Source: Pasteurella canis
GTDB taxonomy: Bacteria; Pseudomonadota; Gammaproteobacteria; Enterobacterales; Pasteurellaceae
DNA length: 64,000 nucleotides
NCBI RefSeq assembly: GCF_900454865.1
Contig: NZ_UGTV01000015.1
Location: forward strand, 620,001 to 684,000
Direction: 5' to 3'
Below are positions 40,672 through 50,051 of the stretch, one piece after another; position 1 is the first letter of the stretch; every line of letters begins with the position of its first letter. The position numbers and the translations under genes were made by a program. The notes below the pieces were generated by a model. That model did no database searches. It saw only the letters and a list, made by a program, of their open reading frames with translations, and had not been told where the DNA came from.

Positions 40672-41754
40672 ATGTATGATCATATCTTAAATGCATTAAT
40701 TAACATTGAAGCATATTTAGATAATGAGAGCTACAGTGTTGAAATACCTAATAACTTATTTAAAACAGACATTTTGCTTGATTACTATTATTATCCAACG
40801 CATTTTGTTGATGTCGATGATGATGAAAAAGAAATGATTGCACTCACCTTAGCAGATGCAGGTTATACAGATCATTATGATGCTTTAGCGGAATTGTTAT
40901 GGAAAGCCAATATAGAGCCTGTTCCGAAAACAGAATTAACTGATGGTAATAATTATTGTTTTATTATGATCAGCTTTGGTACAGCACCGATTCAAGCATA
41001 TTTGAAAGCAAAAAAAGCAAGATATGAACAAGTGACTTTCTTTTGTACACCTTATACTGATCGGCAAGGATATCAGCGCTTTAAAATTTTAGTTGTGCCA
41101 AATAAATTTGGTAGCATTTTTGAAGAGATGAAGCATGCTCGTAGCTTAGAAATAGACAGTGAAGAAAAATTAGATCAAACATATTGGTCATTATTAGAGC
41201 AGGCAATTGGACAGATATGTCAATCGCTTTCTATTGAAGCAGCAGGTTTCACCTTACCAGAAATGCTACTTAAACAAAAAAACTTGGAAGCCTATTCATT
41301 GTATTTAGAACAGTTTTGTCAATTGACAGGGATTCAAAACATAGAAGGGTTTAAAGCACGTTGGATCGACATTCAACAGCAACAAAAACAGTTAATTCAG
41401 CAAGTGAAAGATGAAGGTTTTTATGGAACCGTCAAGCCTCATTTTTTAAATTATCGCTTTCTATTATGTGAATATTTAACTTCAACATATGAAGACCATT
41501 GGCAAATGGATTATGAGGAATTAGTTAATTATCTTGCTAAATACCAAGATAAACCTTTTGAATTTAATGAAGAAGAGAACTTGCAGCTTGATGAACTTGC
41601 TAGAAAATTTGAAACAGGATCAAATTATAGTTTATTAGATATTGAAACCTGTTTAGAAAGTTACTGCTTTTTACCCTGCCTAAAAACGGACGTAGAAACA
41701 GTACTGAGTCTAGCAGAAATTTTAGATTTCCCAATCCGAAAATTAGGAGATTAA
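40672..41754 (+). CDS. uncharacterised cytoplasmic protein
   Basis: I do not recognise this 360-residue protein. There is no signal peptide or membrane helix. The N-terminal third is acidic and tyrosine-rich (ILLDYYYYPTHFVDVDDDEKE), the middle has a compact alpha/beta look (YCFIMISFGTAPIQAYLKAKK, RFKILVVPNK), and the rest is mostly helical and acidic. An AGGG site precedes the ATG, codon use resembles the neighbours, and a shared terminator follows. These features support a real gene. It stands alone between dapD and tehB; no function can be inferred from context. Confidence 0.72.
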   Translation: MYDHILNALINIEAYLDNESYSVEIPNNLFKTDILLDYYYYPTHFVDVDDDEKEMIALTLADAGYTDHYDALAELLWKANIEPVPKTELTDGNNYCFIMISFGTAPIQAYLKAKKARYEQVTFFCTPYTDRQGYQRFKILVVPNKFGSIFEEMKHARSLEIDSEEKLDQTYWSLLEQAIGQICQSLSIEAAGFTLPEMLLKQKNLEAYSLYLEQFCQLTGIQNIEGFKARWIDIQQQQKQLIQQVKDEGFYGTVKPHFLNYRFLLCEYLTSTYEDHWQMDYEELVNYLAKYQDKPFEFNEEENLQLDELARKFETGSNYSLLDIETCLESYCFLPCLKTDVETVLSLAEILDFPIRKLGD

Positions 41755-41763
41755 AGGAAATAA

Positions 41764-41785
41764 AACGCCCTAGTAACAGGGCGTT
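41764..41785. terminator. bidirectional terminator before tehB
   Basis: AACGCCCT (41764-41771) pairs with AGGGCGTT (41778-41785) around AGTAAC, between the convergent 40672 gene and tehB. T tracts are modest on both sides. Confidence 0.72.
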
Positions 41786-41790
41786 GTTGC

Positions 41791-42651
41791 TTATTTTTTC
41801 TTTGCTAGCATAGTCACAAATTTCATTTTAATTCGATTACCATTTTCATCAGTTTTATGTAATTCACCCATTTCTTCATTATATTTAATCAACTCCCAAT
41901 CTTGATAATATTGTTTTAATTCTCCTGCTTTAAATGTAAAAGAAAAAGGGATTGGGCAAGGCACATCATCAGTAGACATTGCTGCAACAATTAAATTATA
42001 ACCACCAATATTAGTATGGCTTTGCATATTTTCAATAATCTGTGGAATTCGGTCACGATTTAAGAACATAAAGACTACAGTAGAAAGAATAAAGTCATAG
42101 TTTTCTTGAATATTTGCTGAATTAATATCATAAAGTGCGGTCTGAATTGGCAAATTTTCTTTTTCAGCTGTGTCAGTTAAGAATTTAATACTATTTTCAT
42201 TATGATCCCAAGACGTGACATTGTAACCTAATAGGCTCAAAAAGAGGGAATTACGGCCTTGACCACAGCCTAAATCTAACACTTTACAAGGTGATAATAT
42301 ATTTACTGCATTTTTCACTTCAGAATGTGTTGCTGTCATGTTGTATTTTTTGTGGAAATAATCTTCTTTCTTACAATGAAATTCCAGATAACATTCTAAA
42401 TCGTCAGAAATAGGTTCAACTTTATGCCAGACTTGTGGTTCAACTAACGGAATGTCACTTTTAGAAGTAAAAATATGTTCACTTACGACTTTTCCGTCTT
42501 CTGTTAATTCGTAGAATTTGAGTTGTCCTGTTAAAACAGTAAGTTTTCCCCAAGTTCCTACTTTAGTATTATGTTTTTCTTGAAACATTTTTGGCAATGA
42601 AGTTGCAGTCCAAACAGGCATTTTTTTGTAACAAATTAGCTGATTTTTCAT
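41791..42651 (-). CDS. tehB: SAM-dependent methyltransferase TehB, two-domain form
   Basis: A 286-residue TehB of the long Haemophilus type. The N-terminal domain (about 1-90; LICYKKMPVWTATSLPKMFQ, VEPQVWHKVEPISDD) is the cupin-like extension missing from the short E. coli protein. The C-terminal domain is a class I methyltransferase with the SAM loop VLDLGCGQGRNSLFLSLLGY. TehB volatilises or detoxifies tellurite, and in H. influenzae it has been linked to heme use and oxidative stress. No tehA lies beside it. A USS is present at 42133-42141. Confidence 0.94.
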   Translation of the reverse strand: MKNQLICYKKMPVWTATSLPKMFQEKHNTKVGTWGKLTVLTGQLKFYELTEDGKVVSEHIFTSKSDIPLVEPQVWHKVEPISDDLECYLEFHCKKEDYFHKKYNMTATHSEVKNAVNILSPCKVLDLGCGQGRNSLFLSLLGYNVTSWDHNENSIKFLTDTAEKENLPIQTALYDINSANIQENYDFILSTVVFMFLNRDRIPQIIENMQSHTNIGGYNLIVAAMSTDDVPCPIPFSFTFKAGELKQYYQDWELIKYNEEMGELHKTDENGNRIKMKFVTMLAKKK

Positions 42652-42801
42652 TATTTACCCTTATGTATTTTTAATAGTTGACTCAAATAGTAGGATAATA
42701 AAAAAGCGAGAACAATGCAATGTTTACAAAGTAAAATGAAGTTTTATCAGTAGAATAAATTATAATGATGGAACTTATTTAAAAATAATTTGAAATATTA
42801 T

Positions 42802-42830
42802 TTGCTTTAATCAAAGTAACGTGTTCTAAT
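42802..42830 (+). promoter_or_regulatory. promoter of the cold-shock gene
   Basis: TTGCTT (42802-42807), a 17-base spacer and TCTAAT (42825-42830). A start near 42837 gives a leader of about 170 bases, similar to the long leader of E. coli cspA. Confidence 0.6.
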
Positions 42831-42836
42831 GCATTC

Positions 42837-43009
42837 CGCTAGACCCGTCTTTATATAAGTTAGTTAGTACAGTTCTTCCTCATTTACAAGCGTTAAATTT
42901 GTTACTTGAAAAGCACTCTTACTCATCTTTATTTAAGTAACAGTTATTAGCACCACGCTTGTTTCAAGCATTAAATATATTAATTTTAATTCATTAAGAG
43001 GAAGACAAC
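42837..43009 (+). promoter_or_regulatory. long structured leader of the cold-shock mRNA
   Basis: Nested complementary segments are visible: ACAAGCG (42886-42892) with CGCTTGT (42956-42962), enclosing GTTACTT (42901-42907) with AAGTAAC (42935-42941). A competing pair, CTTGAAA (42905-42911) with TTTCAAG (42962-42968), would exclude both. Two alternative folds suit a temperature-responsive leader, as known for cspA; here this is inference. A clear AGAGGAAG ribosome site ends the leader. Confidence 0.45.
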
Positions 43010-43219
43010 ATGTCTAAATTCAATGGCACAGTAAAATGGTTCAATTCTGATAAAGGTTTTGGTTTCATCACTCCAGCAGACGGTAGTAAAGATTTATTCG
43101 TACATTTTTCAGGTATTATTGGTTCTAATTATAGAACTTTAAATGAAGGTGATCGTGTAGAGTATAGTGTACAAGATTCACAACGTGGTCCTTCAGCGAT
43201 TGATGTACAAGTTATTTAA
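43010..43219 (+). CDS. cold-shock protein, CspA family
   Basis: A 69-residue single-domain OB-fold RNA chaperone. The RNP1-like motif KGFGFI and the RNP2-like motif DLFVHFS are present, and the start [17 protein letters not shown] is typical of CspA/CspC/CspE. I cannot tell which E. coli paralogue it corresponds to. The long leader with alternative pairings suggests cold induction. A strong terminator follows 21 bases after the stop, so it is a single-gene transcript. Confidence 0.94.
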   Translation: MSKFNGTVKWFNSDKGFGFITPADGSKDLFVHFSGIIGSNYRTLNEGDRVEYSVQDSQRGPSAIDVQVI

Positions 43220-43240
43220 TTAAAATTTGTTCAAAGCATA

Positions 43241-43272
43241 AAAATCCCCTAACAAAAATTAGGGGATTTTTT
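43241..43272. terminator. terminator after the cold-shock gene
   Basis: AAAATCCCCTAA (43241-43252) pairs with TTAGGGGATTTT (43259-43270), followed by TT. It is symmetric enough to stop the convergent lipoprotein transcript too. Confidence 0.9.
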
Positions 43273-43285
43273 ATATCTGTCTATT

Positions 43286-43978
43286 TTATTTTGACGTGTT
43301 ATCAAGCTCATCTAGTATTTTATTTAGATCAAATGCGGTGCTTAATACGATTACTTCACCACCGTCTTCATATATCCATAAACTATCCGCAGAGGCATTA
43401 GAAAGCCTAATCTTAATTTCAGTATTGGGCTCAAGAGTTAAATAATCAATTGCGATAGGTTCATCGTCTATATAAGCAGAATATACATTAAATGAGTGGC
43501 TCTCTTTTGTATCATTTTTTAGTGTAATTAAAATATTAAAATCTAAGTTAGTGATAAATTCACTTTCAATAAAATCATTAATATTTTTAGTTAGTTGAGG
43601 ACTCGTTCTGACATTTAATTGGCGATTTTTATAGCTGTAAATACTAACATCATTCTTAAATTTAGATTGACTATCAAACCTACCTATATCGATAGGAATT
43701 TCAAAACTAGCGAAAGAATCAAATTGTTTAGAAAAACATTCTTTATATTTTGCATTTGTGAACACCGTAGGAATTTTTTGTTGAGTCTTAAGTAAGTCTT
43801 CTGAGGGCTTTCTCGAATCGTCATGATTATGACAAGAAGCTATTTGTACATTTAATATGGCAGTTTGAGTGTTGATAGGTTCATTTAACAATAATTTCAA
43901 TGACACGTCTTTTTCAATCTCTGTTTTGCAAGCCGTTAAAGCAAATAATAGACTACTTAATAAAAAGAGCTTTTTCAT
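43286..43978 (-). CDS. unknown lipoprotein
   Basis: A 230-residue lipoprotein I do not recognise. The start is set at 43978, where AGGAGA lies seven bases upstream of ATG; the frame continues further up but without a ribosome site. The signal peptide MKKLFLLSSLLFALTAC has the lipobox LTAC with the lipidated cysteine at residue 17. The mature part is polar, probably beta-rich, with two cysteines (CHNHDD and KECFSK) that could form a disulphide. It is preceded on the same strand by a probable broken membrane gene and by tRNA-Val. Confidence 0.68.
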   Translation of the reverse strand: MKKLFLLSSLLFALTACKTEIEKDVSLKLLLNEPINTQTAILNVQIASCHNHDDSRKPSEDLLKTQQKIPTVFTNAKYKECFSKQFDSFASFEIPIDIGRFDSQSKFKNDVSIYSYKNRQLNVRTSPQLTKNINDFIESEFITNLDFNILITLKNDTKESHSFNVYSAYIDDEPIAIDYLTLEPNTEIKIRLSNASADSLWIYEDGGEVIVLSTAFDLNKILDELDNTSK

Positions 43979-44027
43979 ATGTATTCTCCTAAGAGTTGTC
44001 ATCAATGCAGGTGATTTCAATTGTATT

Positions 44028-44319
44028 TCAAATAAACAAAAAAGGATATGTCAGTAAACTAAAATTTGTTATAGCATTGAATATGGCGATAAAAATTAAG
44101 TACATTGTAAAATAGTCGTCAGGATGGGCAATGTTATTATAACTAAAAGCAAAAATAATCATGAGCAAGATATTAAACAGCAAGCTTTTTGGTGATTTTA
44201 GCTATACGTATTTTTGAAATATTTCGCCGTATGGTTAAGCGTATAACTAAATTGAGTGGCTGTAAAAGTATGGGAAAGTAAAAAATAAGAGGAAGAAAGA
44301 TAAAATTTAATAAAATCAA
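44028..44319 (-). pseudogene. probable frameshifted small membrane-protein gene
   Basis: Two overlapping minus-strand frames read as one membrane protein. The first (44328 down to a stop at 44173-44175) encodes a hydrophobic helix, then the basic stretch RLTIRRNISKIRIAKITKK. The second (open from 44201, stop at 44028-44030) continues with SLLFNILLMIIFAFSY and two further hydrophobic segments. Removing one A from the five-A run at 44186-44190 (minus strand) joins them into about 100 codons. There is no ATG or ribosome site at the 5' end; TTG at 44319 is the best start. Chance open frames in AT-rich DNA remain possible. Confidence 0.35.
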
Positions 44320-44340
44320 TATGTTAGTTTATTAAAACAC

Positions 44341-44372
44341 AATAAAAAATCCCTCGTCGTAAGACAAGGGAT
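44341..44372 (-). terminator. terminator after tRNA-Val
   Basis: On the minus strand ATCCCTTGTC pairs with GACGAGGGAT (44349-44358 with 44363-44372, one T-G pair), followed by TTTTTTATT. It ends the tRNA transcript eight bases past the CCA. Confidence 0.88.
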
Positions 44373-44379
44373 TAGAAGA

Positions 44380-44456
44380 TGGTGCGACTAGCTGGACTCG
44401 AACCAGTGACCCCCACCATGTCAAGGTGGTGCTCTAACCAACTGAGCTATAGTCGC
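44380..44456 (-). tRNA. tRNA-Val (anticodon GAC)
   Basis: A 77-base cloverleaf including an encoded CCA. The acceptor stem is GCGACTA with TAGTCGC, the D arm GCTC/GAGC, the anticodon stem CCACC/GGTGG with loop TTGACAT (GAC at 44420-44422 on the plus strand), and the T loop TTCGAGT. It closely matches E. coli tRNA-Val(GAC), which reads GUC and GUU. E. coli has two tandem copies (valV-valW); only one is seen here. Confidence 0.97.
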
Positions 44457-44701
44457 AGTTTGAAAGCTCGGTCATCATATAGATTTTTAAATCATAAAAC
44501 AAGAATTTTTTCTATTTGTTTTGTTAAGTGATAAAAAAATAATCATATTTCTTCTAGTTTAAAAGGGGAATTTCCAATTTGTGATCTCGATCTAATTTTA
44601 TTTTCAGCGTATAATATTACACAGTTTTTTCTTGCAATCTTGATTTATGTAAAGAAAGCTAGGAACAATATTTTATAATTTATTTATTTACGGAGTAGGT
44701 A

Positions 44702-46141
44702 ATGTCTAGAAGACTAAGAAGAACGAAGATCGTATGTACGATGGGCCCTTCAACAGAACGTGGTAATAATCTTGAAAAAATTATCATGGCAGGGGCTAAT
44801 GTTGTTCGAATGAACTTTTCTCATGGTACGCCAGAAGATCATATCGGTCGTGCTGAAAAAGTTCGTGAAATTGCAAAAAAACTAGGTAAAACTGTTGCGA
44901 TTTTAGGTGACTTACAAGGACCAAAAATTCGTGTTTCTACATTTAAAGATGGAAAAATTTTCTTAAATATTGGTGATAAATTTGTTCTTGATGCAGACTT
45001 ACCAAAAGGTGAGGGTACACAAGAAGGTGTCGGTTTAGATTATAAAACATTACCTCAAGATGTTGTTCCTGGTGATATTTTATTATTAGATGATGGTCGT
45101 GTGCAGTTAAAAGTGCTATCGACAGAGGGAGGTAAAGTATTTACTGAAGTGACTGTGGGTGGTCCTCTATCAAACAACAAGGGTATCAATAAATTAGGTG
45201 GTGGTTTATCAGCGGACGCTTTAACAGAAAAAGATAAGAATGATATTTTACTTGCTGCTAAAATTGGTGTCGATTATTTAGCGGTTTCTTTCCCTCGTTC
45301 TAGTGCTGACTTAAATTATGCACGTGAATTAGCCCTAGCGGCTGGATTAAATGCAAAAATTGTTGCTAAAGTTGAACGTGCAGAAACTGTGGCTACAACA
45401 GAAGCAATGGACGATATTATTTTAGCTTCTGATGTGATTATGGTTGCTCGCGGTGACTTAGGTGTGGAAATTGGTGATCCTGAATTAGTAGGTGTACAGA
45501 AAAAATTAATTCGCCGTGCACGTCAGTTAAACCGTGTTGTCATTACTGCAACACAAATGATGGAATCAATGATCAGTAATCCTATGCCAACTCGAGCAGA
45601 AGTAATGGACGTAGCGAATGCTGTATTAGATGGTACCGATGCAGTAATGCTTTCTGCCGAAACAGCGGCTGGTCAATATCCTTCAGAAACAGTAGCCACA
45701 ATGGCAAAAGTTTGCTTAGGTGCAGAAAAAATGCCTAGTATCAATGTTTCTCGCCATCGTATGGAAATTCAATTTGAATCAATTGAAGAGTCTGTAGCAA
45801 TGTCCGCGATGTATGCAGCTAATCATATGAAAGGTGTTGCAGCAATTATTGCGATGACACATACTGGTCGTACAGCACTTTTAATGTCACGTATTAGCTC
45901 TGGTTTACCAATCTTTGCATTATCACGCAATCAAGATGCTTTAAATCTATGTGCATTATATCGTGGTGTGACACCAATTTACTTTGATGATGTAAGTCGT
46001 AATTCTAAAGGTGCAGCGGCAGCAATTCGATTATTAAAAGAGAAAGGCTTCTTAGTTGCAGGGGATTTAGTTTTACTAACACAAGGTGACGAGTTATTGG
46101 CAAGTGGTACAAATACTTGTCGTACGCTTGTAGTTGAATAA
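44702..46141 (+). CDS. pykA: pyruvate kinase, PykA (type II) form
   Basis: A 479-residue glycolytic enzyme making pyruvate and ATP from phosphoenolpyruvate and [17 protein letters not shown] and [15 protein letters not shown] at the N-terminus, [10 protein letters not shown], the active-site [11 protein letters not shown] and [12 protein letters not shown] agree with E. coli PykA (480 residues) rather than PykF. A GGAG site precedes the ATG. The 245-base region between tRNA-Val and pykA holds the promoter; I see no operator there. A terminator follows. Confidence 0.96.
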   Translation: MSRRLRRTKIVCTMGPSTERGNNLEKIIMAGANVVRMNFSHGTPEDHIGRAEKVREIAKKLGKTVAILGDLQGPKIRVSTFKDGKIFLNIGDKFVLDADLPKGEGTQEGVGLDYKTLPQDVVPGDILLLDDGRVQLKVLSTEGGKVFTEVTVGGPLSNNKGINKLGGGLSADALTEKDKNDILLAAKIGVDYLAVSFPRSSADLNYARELALAAGLNAKIVAKVERAETVATTEAMDDIILASDVIMVARGDLGVEIGDPELVGVQKKLIRRARQLNRVVITATQMMESMISNPMPTRAEVMDVANAVLDGTDAVMLSAETAAGQYPSETVATMAKVCLGAEKMPSINVSRHRMEIQFESIEESVAMSAMYAANHMKGVAAIIAMTHTGRTALLMSRISSGLPIFALSRNQDALNLCALYRGVTPIYFDDVSRNSKGAAAAIRLLKEKGFLVAGDLVLLTQGDELLASGTNTCRTLVVE

Positions 46142-46156
46142 AACGACTAAATTATA

Positions 46157-46191
46157 AAAAACGGTAGGTATGATAACCTATCGTTTTTTTT
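46157..46191 (+). terminator. terminator after pykA
   Basis: AAAAACGGTAGGT pairs with ACCTATCGTTTTT (centred at 46172, one G-T pair), followed by further T. It ends four bases before the convergent oxidoreductase gene. Confidence 0.85.
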
Positions 46192-46194
46192 GCA

Positions 46195-47247
46195 TTAATT
46201 TAAATTAATTATAATTTTTTGTCCTTTTTGAGCGCTTTCGTAAGCTTTTTCAATCAGGAATAAGACTTGGTATGCCTGTTTTGCTGTCACTATCAGTGAT
46301 GAGAGATTCGTTGTTAATGTGGTATAAATATTATCGTAATAGGCTTGATAATTGCCACGCTCTCCTTCAATATTTTTACGTATAACAGAACTATTTATTT
46401 CAGTATGTAAAATTCCCCAGTCTTGTTCTAATTCTTGATTCCAATTACCTTCAGGTTTGATACCCGCTATTAAAAGTGCTTCTTGATTATCCAATTTAGG
46501 TTTTATATATGATCCTAATTTACCTTGTAAAATGATATGTGGTGCTTGTTCTCTGGCAAATTTAGTTGAAGACATGATGACTTTTTTATTAGTGTAATAG
46601 AATGTAATTCTAAAGCTATCATCACTACCACTTTCAGCGTTTTGTTTTGTGATATCGGCATAAAGTGCGGTTGGTATTCCAAACAAATCAACGACATGAT
46701 CAATAAGATGAACACCAAGATCATATACTAGCCCTGTACCTAACTCTCCTGTTTCTTTCCATACCTTTTTATTTTTATGTGGGCTAAAACGCTCATATCG
46801 GATTTCATACTCAACAATATCGCCCAATAAATGATTTTCAATGAGTTTTTTTACTGTTAATGCACCGCTATCCCAACGACGATTTTGATAAACAGATAGC
46901 ATAACCTTTTTTTCATGTGCTAAGTTATCTAGTATTTTGGCTTCTTGAGCTGTAATTGCTAGCGGTTTCTCAACAACCACGTGTTTACCTGATAGAATGG
47001 CTTTTTGAGCTAATTCGTAATGTGTTTGGTTGGGGGTTGTAATAATAATGAGATCAATCTCAGGTGTTAATAGTAATTCAAAATCATGTACAACTTCTAC
47101 ATAAGGGTAATATGTTTTTGAATGCATTGTAGTACGTTCAAAGACTTTTTTTATCTGAAAACGAGGATCCAGATCTAAAAAGGGGGAATGAAATGTTTTG
47201 GCAGACATACCAAAGCCAGCAATACCAACATTGATTATCTTTTCCAT
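46195..47247 (-). CDS. Gfo/Idh/MocA-family oxidoreductase
   Basis: A 350-residue NAD(P)-dependent dehydrogenase. The Rossmann start is NVGIAGFGMSAKTFHSP, and the family motif is KHVVVEKPLAITAQEAK, with the catalytic lysine in EKP. The C-terminal domain includes YDLGVHLIDHVVDLFG. Closest in type to E. coli YdgJ; the sugar or inositol substrate is unknown. Its ATG overlaps the hmrM stop (TAATG), so the two are translationally coupled, although a functional link is not evident. A USS lies at 46663-46671. Confidence 0.88.
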   Translation of the reverse strand: MEKIINVGIAGFGMSAKTFHSPFLDLDPRFQIKKVFERTTMHSKTYYPYVEVVHDFELLLTPEIDLIIITTPNQTHYELAQKAILSGKHVVVEKPLAITAQEAKILDNLAHEKKVMLSVYQNRRWDSGALTVKKLIENHLLGDIVEYEIRYERFSPHKNKKVWKETGELGTGLVYDLGVHLIDHVVDLFGIPTALYADITKQNAESGSDDSFRITFYYTNKKVIMSSTKFAREQAPHIILQGKLGSYIKPKLDNQEALLIAGIKPEGNWNQELEQDWGILHTEINSSVIRKNIEGERGNYQAYYDNIYTTLTTNLSSLIVTAKQAYQVLFLIEKAYESAQKGQKIIINLN

Positions 47248-48641
47248 TATTTTAATCTCTCTAAATTAGCGAATAACATACTGTCAGGCTGATTGTGAAT
47301 TTTATACATTCTAATCATTAGTAAAAATGCAGCAATAGTTAAGCTGACAACAAATCCAATCCAAAAACCCTCTGCGCCTAATGGTGTCACTAAAATATCT
47401 GTTCGGGCTAATGTGTAGCCAATAGGCATACCAACCACCCAGTAACAAAACAGTGTAATATATAAAATTGCTTTAGTATCCTTATAACCACGTAATGCGC
47501 CACCAGCAACAACCTGTACAGTATCTGAGAACTGATAGAGTGCTGCAAGGAGTAATAATGTACCAGCCATTGCAATAACTTCGGTATCTTTGACAAAAAT
47601 TTGGGCAATTTCTACACGAAAAATGACGGTGATAGTTGCCGTAACTACTGCGATCAGTAAACCGACGATTAATGCTGAGTAGCATACTTTCTTCGCTTTA
47701 TCTGTCGAGCCTTCACCTAATCGTTGACCAACAAGAATTGTTGCTGCCATACCTAGTGACATCGGTAGCATAAATAAGAATGAGCTGGTATTCAGTGCAA
47801 TTTGATGGCTTGCAACAATATCTGTACCTAATGGAGAGAGTAATAAAGCTGTTAAGGCAAATAATGCGACTTCACAAAATAGTGCAACCGCAATAGGAAA
47901 ACCTAAATTGAGGAGTTTTTTTAATGTCGTGAAATTAGGTTTTTCAAGAATCTTTTCAAAAACTTTTAAATCGCGTTGATTACGTGCATTTTTACAATAG
48001 AGAATCATCAAAATACACATAAACCAATTTACAATAGCTGTGGCAATACCACATCCTACCGCACCAAATGCAGGTACACCAAACTTACCGTAAATAAAAA
48101 TATAATTGAGAGGAATATTTAACCCTAAACCAAGAAAAGTAATAACCATAGCAGGTTTAGTCTTAGCAATACCATCGTTTAAGCAGCGAAAATTTATCAT
48201 CAGCAAGTAAGCAGGTAGTCCCCAGATCATGGCGTGTAAATAACCAAGCGTGATACTTTTGAGATGTGCTTCGACTTGCATGTAATCAAAAACGAAATTA
48301 CTGTAATAAATAAGCAAGCCTAAAGGTAAACAGCTAAATAAAATAATCCAAATACCTTGGCGAACTTGATGGGCGATTTGATCGCGTTTACCTGACCCAT
48401 TGAGATAAGAAATTGTAGGCGGTAGAGCAAGTAGTAGTCCATGTCCAAATAGAACTAAAGGAAACCAAATAGAGGCGCCGACAGAAATTGCTGCCATATC
48501 AGCAGAACTGACTCGTCCAGACATGATTGTATCTACTAATCCCATTGAGTTTTGTGCAATTTGTGCCATAAGAATAGGTAAGGCAATGACAATCAGTTTT
48601 TTTGCTTCAGTTTGATAGGCATTAAAATCTATAAATTTCAT
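47247..48641 (-). CDS. hmrM: MATE multidrug efflux protein HmrM/NorM (MdtK)
   Basis: A 464-residue, twelve-helix MATE transporter that exports drugs such as norfloxacin and cationic dyes in exchange for sodium or protons. Family stretches include [20 protein letters not shown] and [20 protein letters not shown]. The start is the ATG at 48641 ([10 protein letters not shown]), giving the same length as H. influenzae HmrM as I recall it; earlier in-frame Met codons run into the ribE region. It is divergent from ribE, as mdtK is from ribC in E. coli. Confidence 0.94.
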   Translation of the reverse strand: MKFIDFNAYQTEAKKLIVIALPILMAQIAQNSMGLVDTIMSGRVSSADMAAISVGASIWFPLVLFGHGLLLALPPTISYLNGSGKRDQIAHQVRQGIWIILFSCLPLGLLIYYSNFVFDYMQVEAHLKSITLGYLHAMIWGLPAYLLMINFRCLNDGIAKTKPAMVITFLGLGLNIPLNYIFIYGKFGVPAFGAVGCGIATAIVNWFMCILMILYCKNARNQRDLKVFEKILEKPNFTTLKKLLNLGFPIAVALFCEVALFALTALLLSPLGTDIVASHQIALNTSSFLFMLPMSLGMAATILVGQRLGEGSTDKAKKVCYSALIVGLLIAVVTATITVIFRVEIAQIFVKDTEVIAMAGTLLLLAALYQFSDTVQVVAGGALRGYKDTKAILYITLFCYWVVGMPIGYTLARTDILVTPLGAEGFWIGFVVSLTIAAFLLMIRMYKIHNQPDSMLFANLERLK

Positions 48642-48695
48642 AAAAAGTCCGAGTTTGTTATAATAAGTAGATATTTTGTTTAAAGAGAGATGACT

Positions 48696-49310
48696 ATGTT
48701 TACAGGTATTGTACAAGGAACTGCAAAAATTGTTTCTATTCAAGACAAGGCTAATTTTAGAACACAGACTATAAAAATGCCACAAGAAATGCTTAACGGT
48801 CTAGAAATAGGTGCTTCAGTTGCTAATAATGGTGTTTGTTTGACCGTAACGGAAATTAACGATGACTTAGTGAGTTTTGATTTAATGCGTGAAACACTAC
48901 GTATTACAAATCTAGGTGAATTTACAGTGGGCGATTCTGTAAATATTGAACGAGCGATGCAAATGGGAACGGAAATAGGTGGACATATTTTGTCTGGTCA
49001 TGTGTATTGTACTGCTGAAGTAAAAGACATCATTATTTCAGAAAATAATTGCCAAATTTGGTTTGAATTACCAAATGCAGATATTATGAAATATATTCTG
49101 ACGAAGGGTTTTATTGCAATTGATGGTATAAGCTTAACTATTGGTGAAGTAAAACTACAGCAATTTTGCGTTAACTTGATTCCAGAAACTTTAACACGTA
49201 CTTTAATTGGACAGCGTAGAGTGGGAGATAAAGTGAATATTGAGATAGATCCACAAACTCAAGCTATCGTTGATACAGTAGAACGTTATTTAAGTGCTAA
49301 AAATATCTAA
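48696..49310 (+). CDS. ribE: riboflavin synthase, alpha subunit
   Basis: A 204-residue enzyme (called ribC in E. coli, ribE elsewhere) that dismutates two 6,7-dimethyl-8-ribityllumazines to riboflavin. It has two repeated lumazine-binding barrels, beginning [12 protein letters not shown] and, in the second half, [20 protein letters not shown]. The ATG at 48696 is preferred over 48690, because the AAAGAGAG ribosome site ends directly at 48689 and the protein then starts MFTG as in all homologues. Confidence 0.95.
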   Translation: MFTGIVQGTAKIVSIQDKANFRTQTIKMPQEMLNGLEIGASVANNGVCLTVTEINDDLVSFDLMRETLRITNLGEFTVGDSVNIERAMQMGTEIGGHILSGHVYCTAEVKDIIISENNCQIWFELPNADIMKYILTKGFIAIDGISLTIGEVKLQQFCVNLIPETLTRTLIGQRRVGDKVNIEIDPQTQAIVDTVERYLSAKNI

Positions 49311-49336
49311 TTTAGAAATTGATTAAATTAAAGGGA

Positions 49337-49377
49337 TAAAGTGCGGTCAAAAATTTCAATCTATTGACCGCACTTTA
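49337..49377. terminator. paired-USS hairpin between ribE and dolP
   Basis: TAAAGTGCGGTCAA (49337-49350) pairs perfectly with TTGACCGCACTTTA (49364-49377), a 14-base-pair stem. There is no long T tract, but it sits between convergent genes and carries a complete USS in each arm. Confidence 0.72.
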
Positions 49378-49402
49378 GAATTCATTGGTCAATAACTATA
49401 AA

Positions 49403-49987
49403 TTAATTTAAATAGTTAAATACTTTGACGACTTTCTTCACACCTGAAACATTACGAGAAACATCAGCAGCTGCTTCAGCTTGTGCTTGAGTGACATTTC
49501 CCATTAAAAATACTTCGCCATTTTCAGTGATTACTTTAATATCAGTTGATTTAACACGTGAGTCGACAAGCATTTTGGATTTAATTTCTGTTGTCATAAT
49601 ACCATCTTTAGCAATTTGTCCAAATGTAATTTGTGGTTGAATACGAATTTGGTTATAGACCTCAGTTACATTTTCAACTCCTTTTGCTAGGCTAGTTGCA
49701 ACTTCGGCTAGATTGCTATTTGGTGCCTGACCAATTAATAAAATGCGTCCACTATAGGAAACAATATTAATACGAGCTTCAGATTTTACTTGCTCGTCTT
49801 TATAAATGGCGATACGGACTTTTTCTTCTAAAGTTTCATCATCAACTTGAGTACCAACTGTTCTTGGATCAGTTGCTACTTTAGTTGCAACTGCTGCAGT
49901 ACCAGCAATTGTTGCTGCAACACAACCCTGTAGCAAGATAGCGGAAGCTAAAATTATAGAGAGTTTTTTGAATGTATTCATTTGCAT
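49403..49987 (-). CDS. dolP: BON-domain outer membrane lipoprotein DolP (YraP)
   Basis: A 194-residue lipoprotein with the lipobox LLQGC and two BON domains (about residues 45-112 and 120-190), like E. coli DolP. DolP binds anionic phospholipid at division sites and supports outer membrane integrity. The start at 49987 has AGGAG seven bases upstream; the frame extends further up without one. It is the last gene of the conserved lpoA-yraN-diaA-dolP run, 64 bases after diaA. Confidence 0.92.
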   Translation of the reverse strand: MQMNTFKKLSIILASAILLQGCVAATIAGTAAVATKVATDPRTVGTQVDDETLEEKVRIAIYKDEQVKSEARINIVSYSGRILLIGQAPNSNLAEVATSLAKGVENVTEVYNQIRIQPQITFGQIAKDGIMTTEIKSKMLVDSRVKSTDIKVITENGEVFLMGNVTQAQAEAAADVSRNVSGVKKVVKVFNYLN

Positions 49988-50051
49988 AATAGTTCTCCTG
50001 ATATTATGTATAGTTGAATTTAGTGTTCTTGAAATTAGTGTTATTGTCAAG

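Noticed and set aside
44380..44456. tRNA-Val as an attachment site of an integrated element
   Set aside because: No integrase, no duplicated tRNA 3' end and no phage or plasmid genes are visible nearby.
48642..48785. N-terminal extension of hmrM by 48 codons
   Set aside because: It overlaps ribE, lacks a ribosome site and has no counterpart in MATE proteins; the start at 48641 gives the family length.
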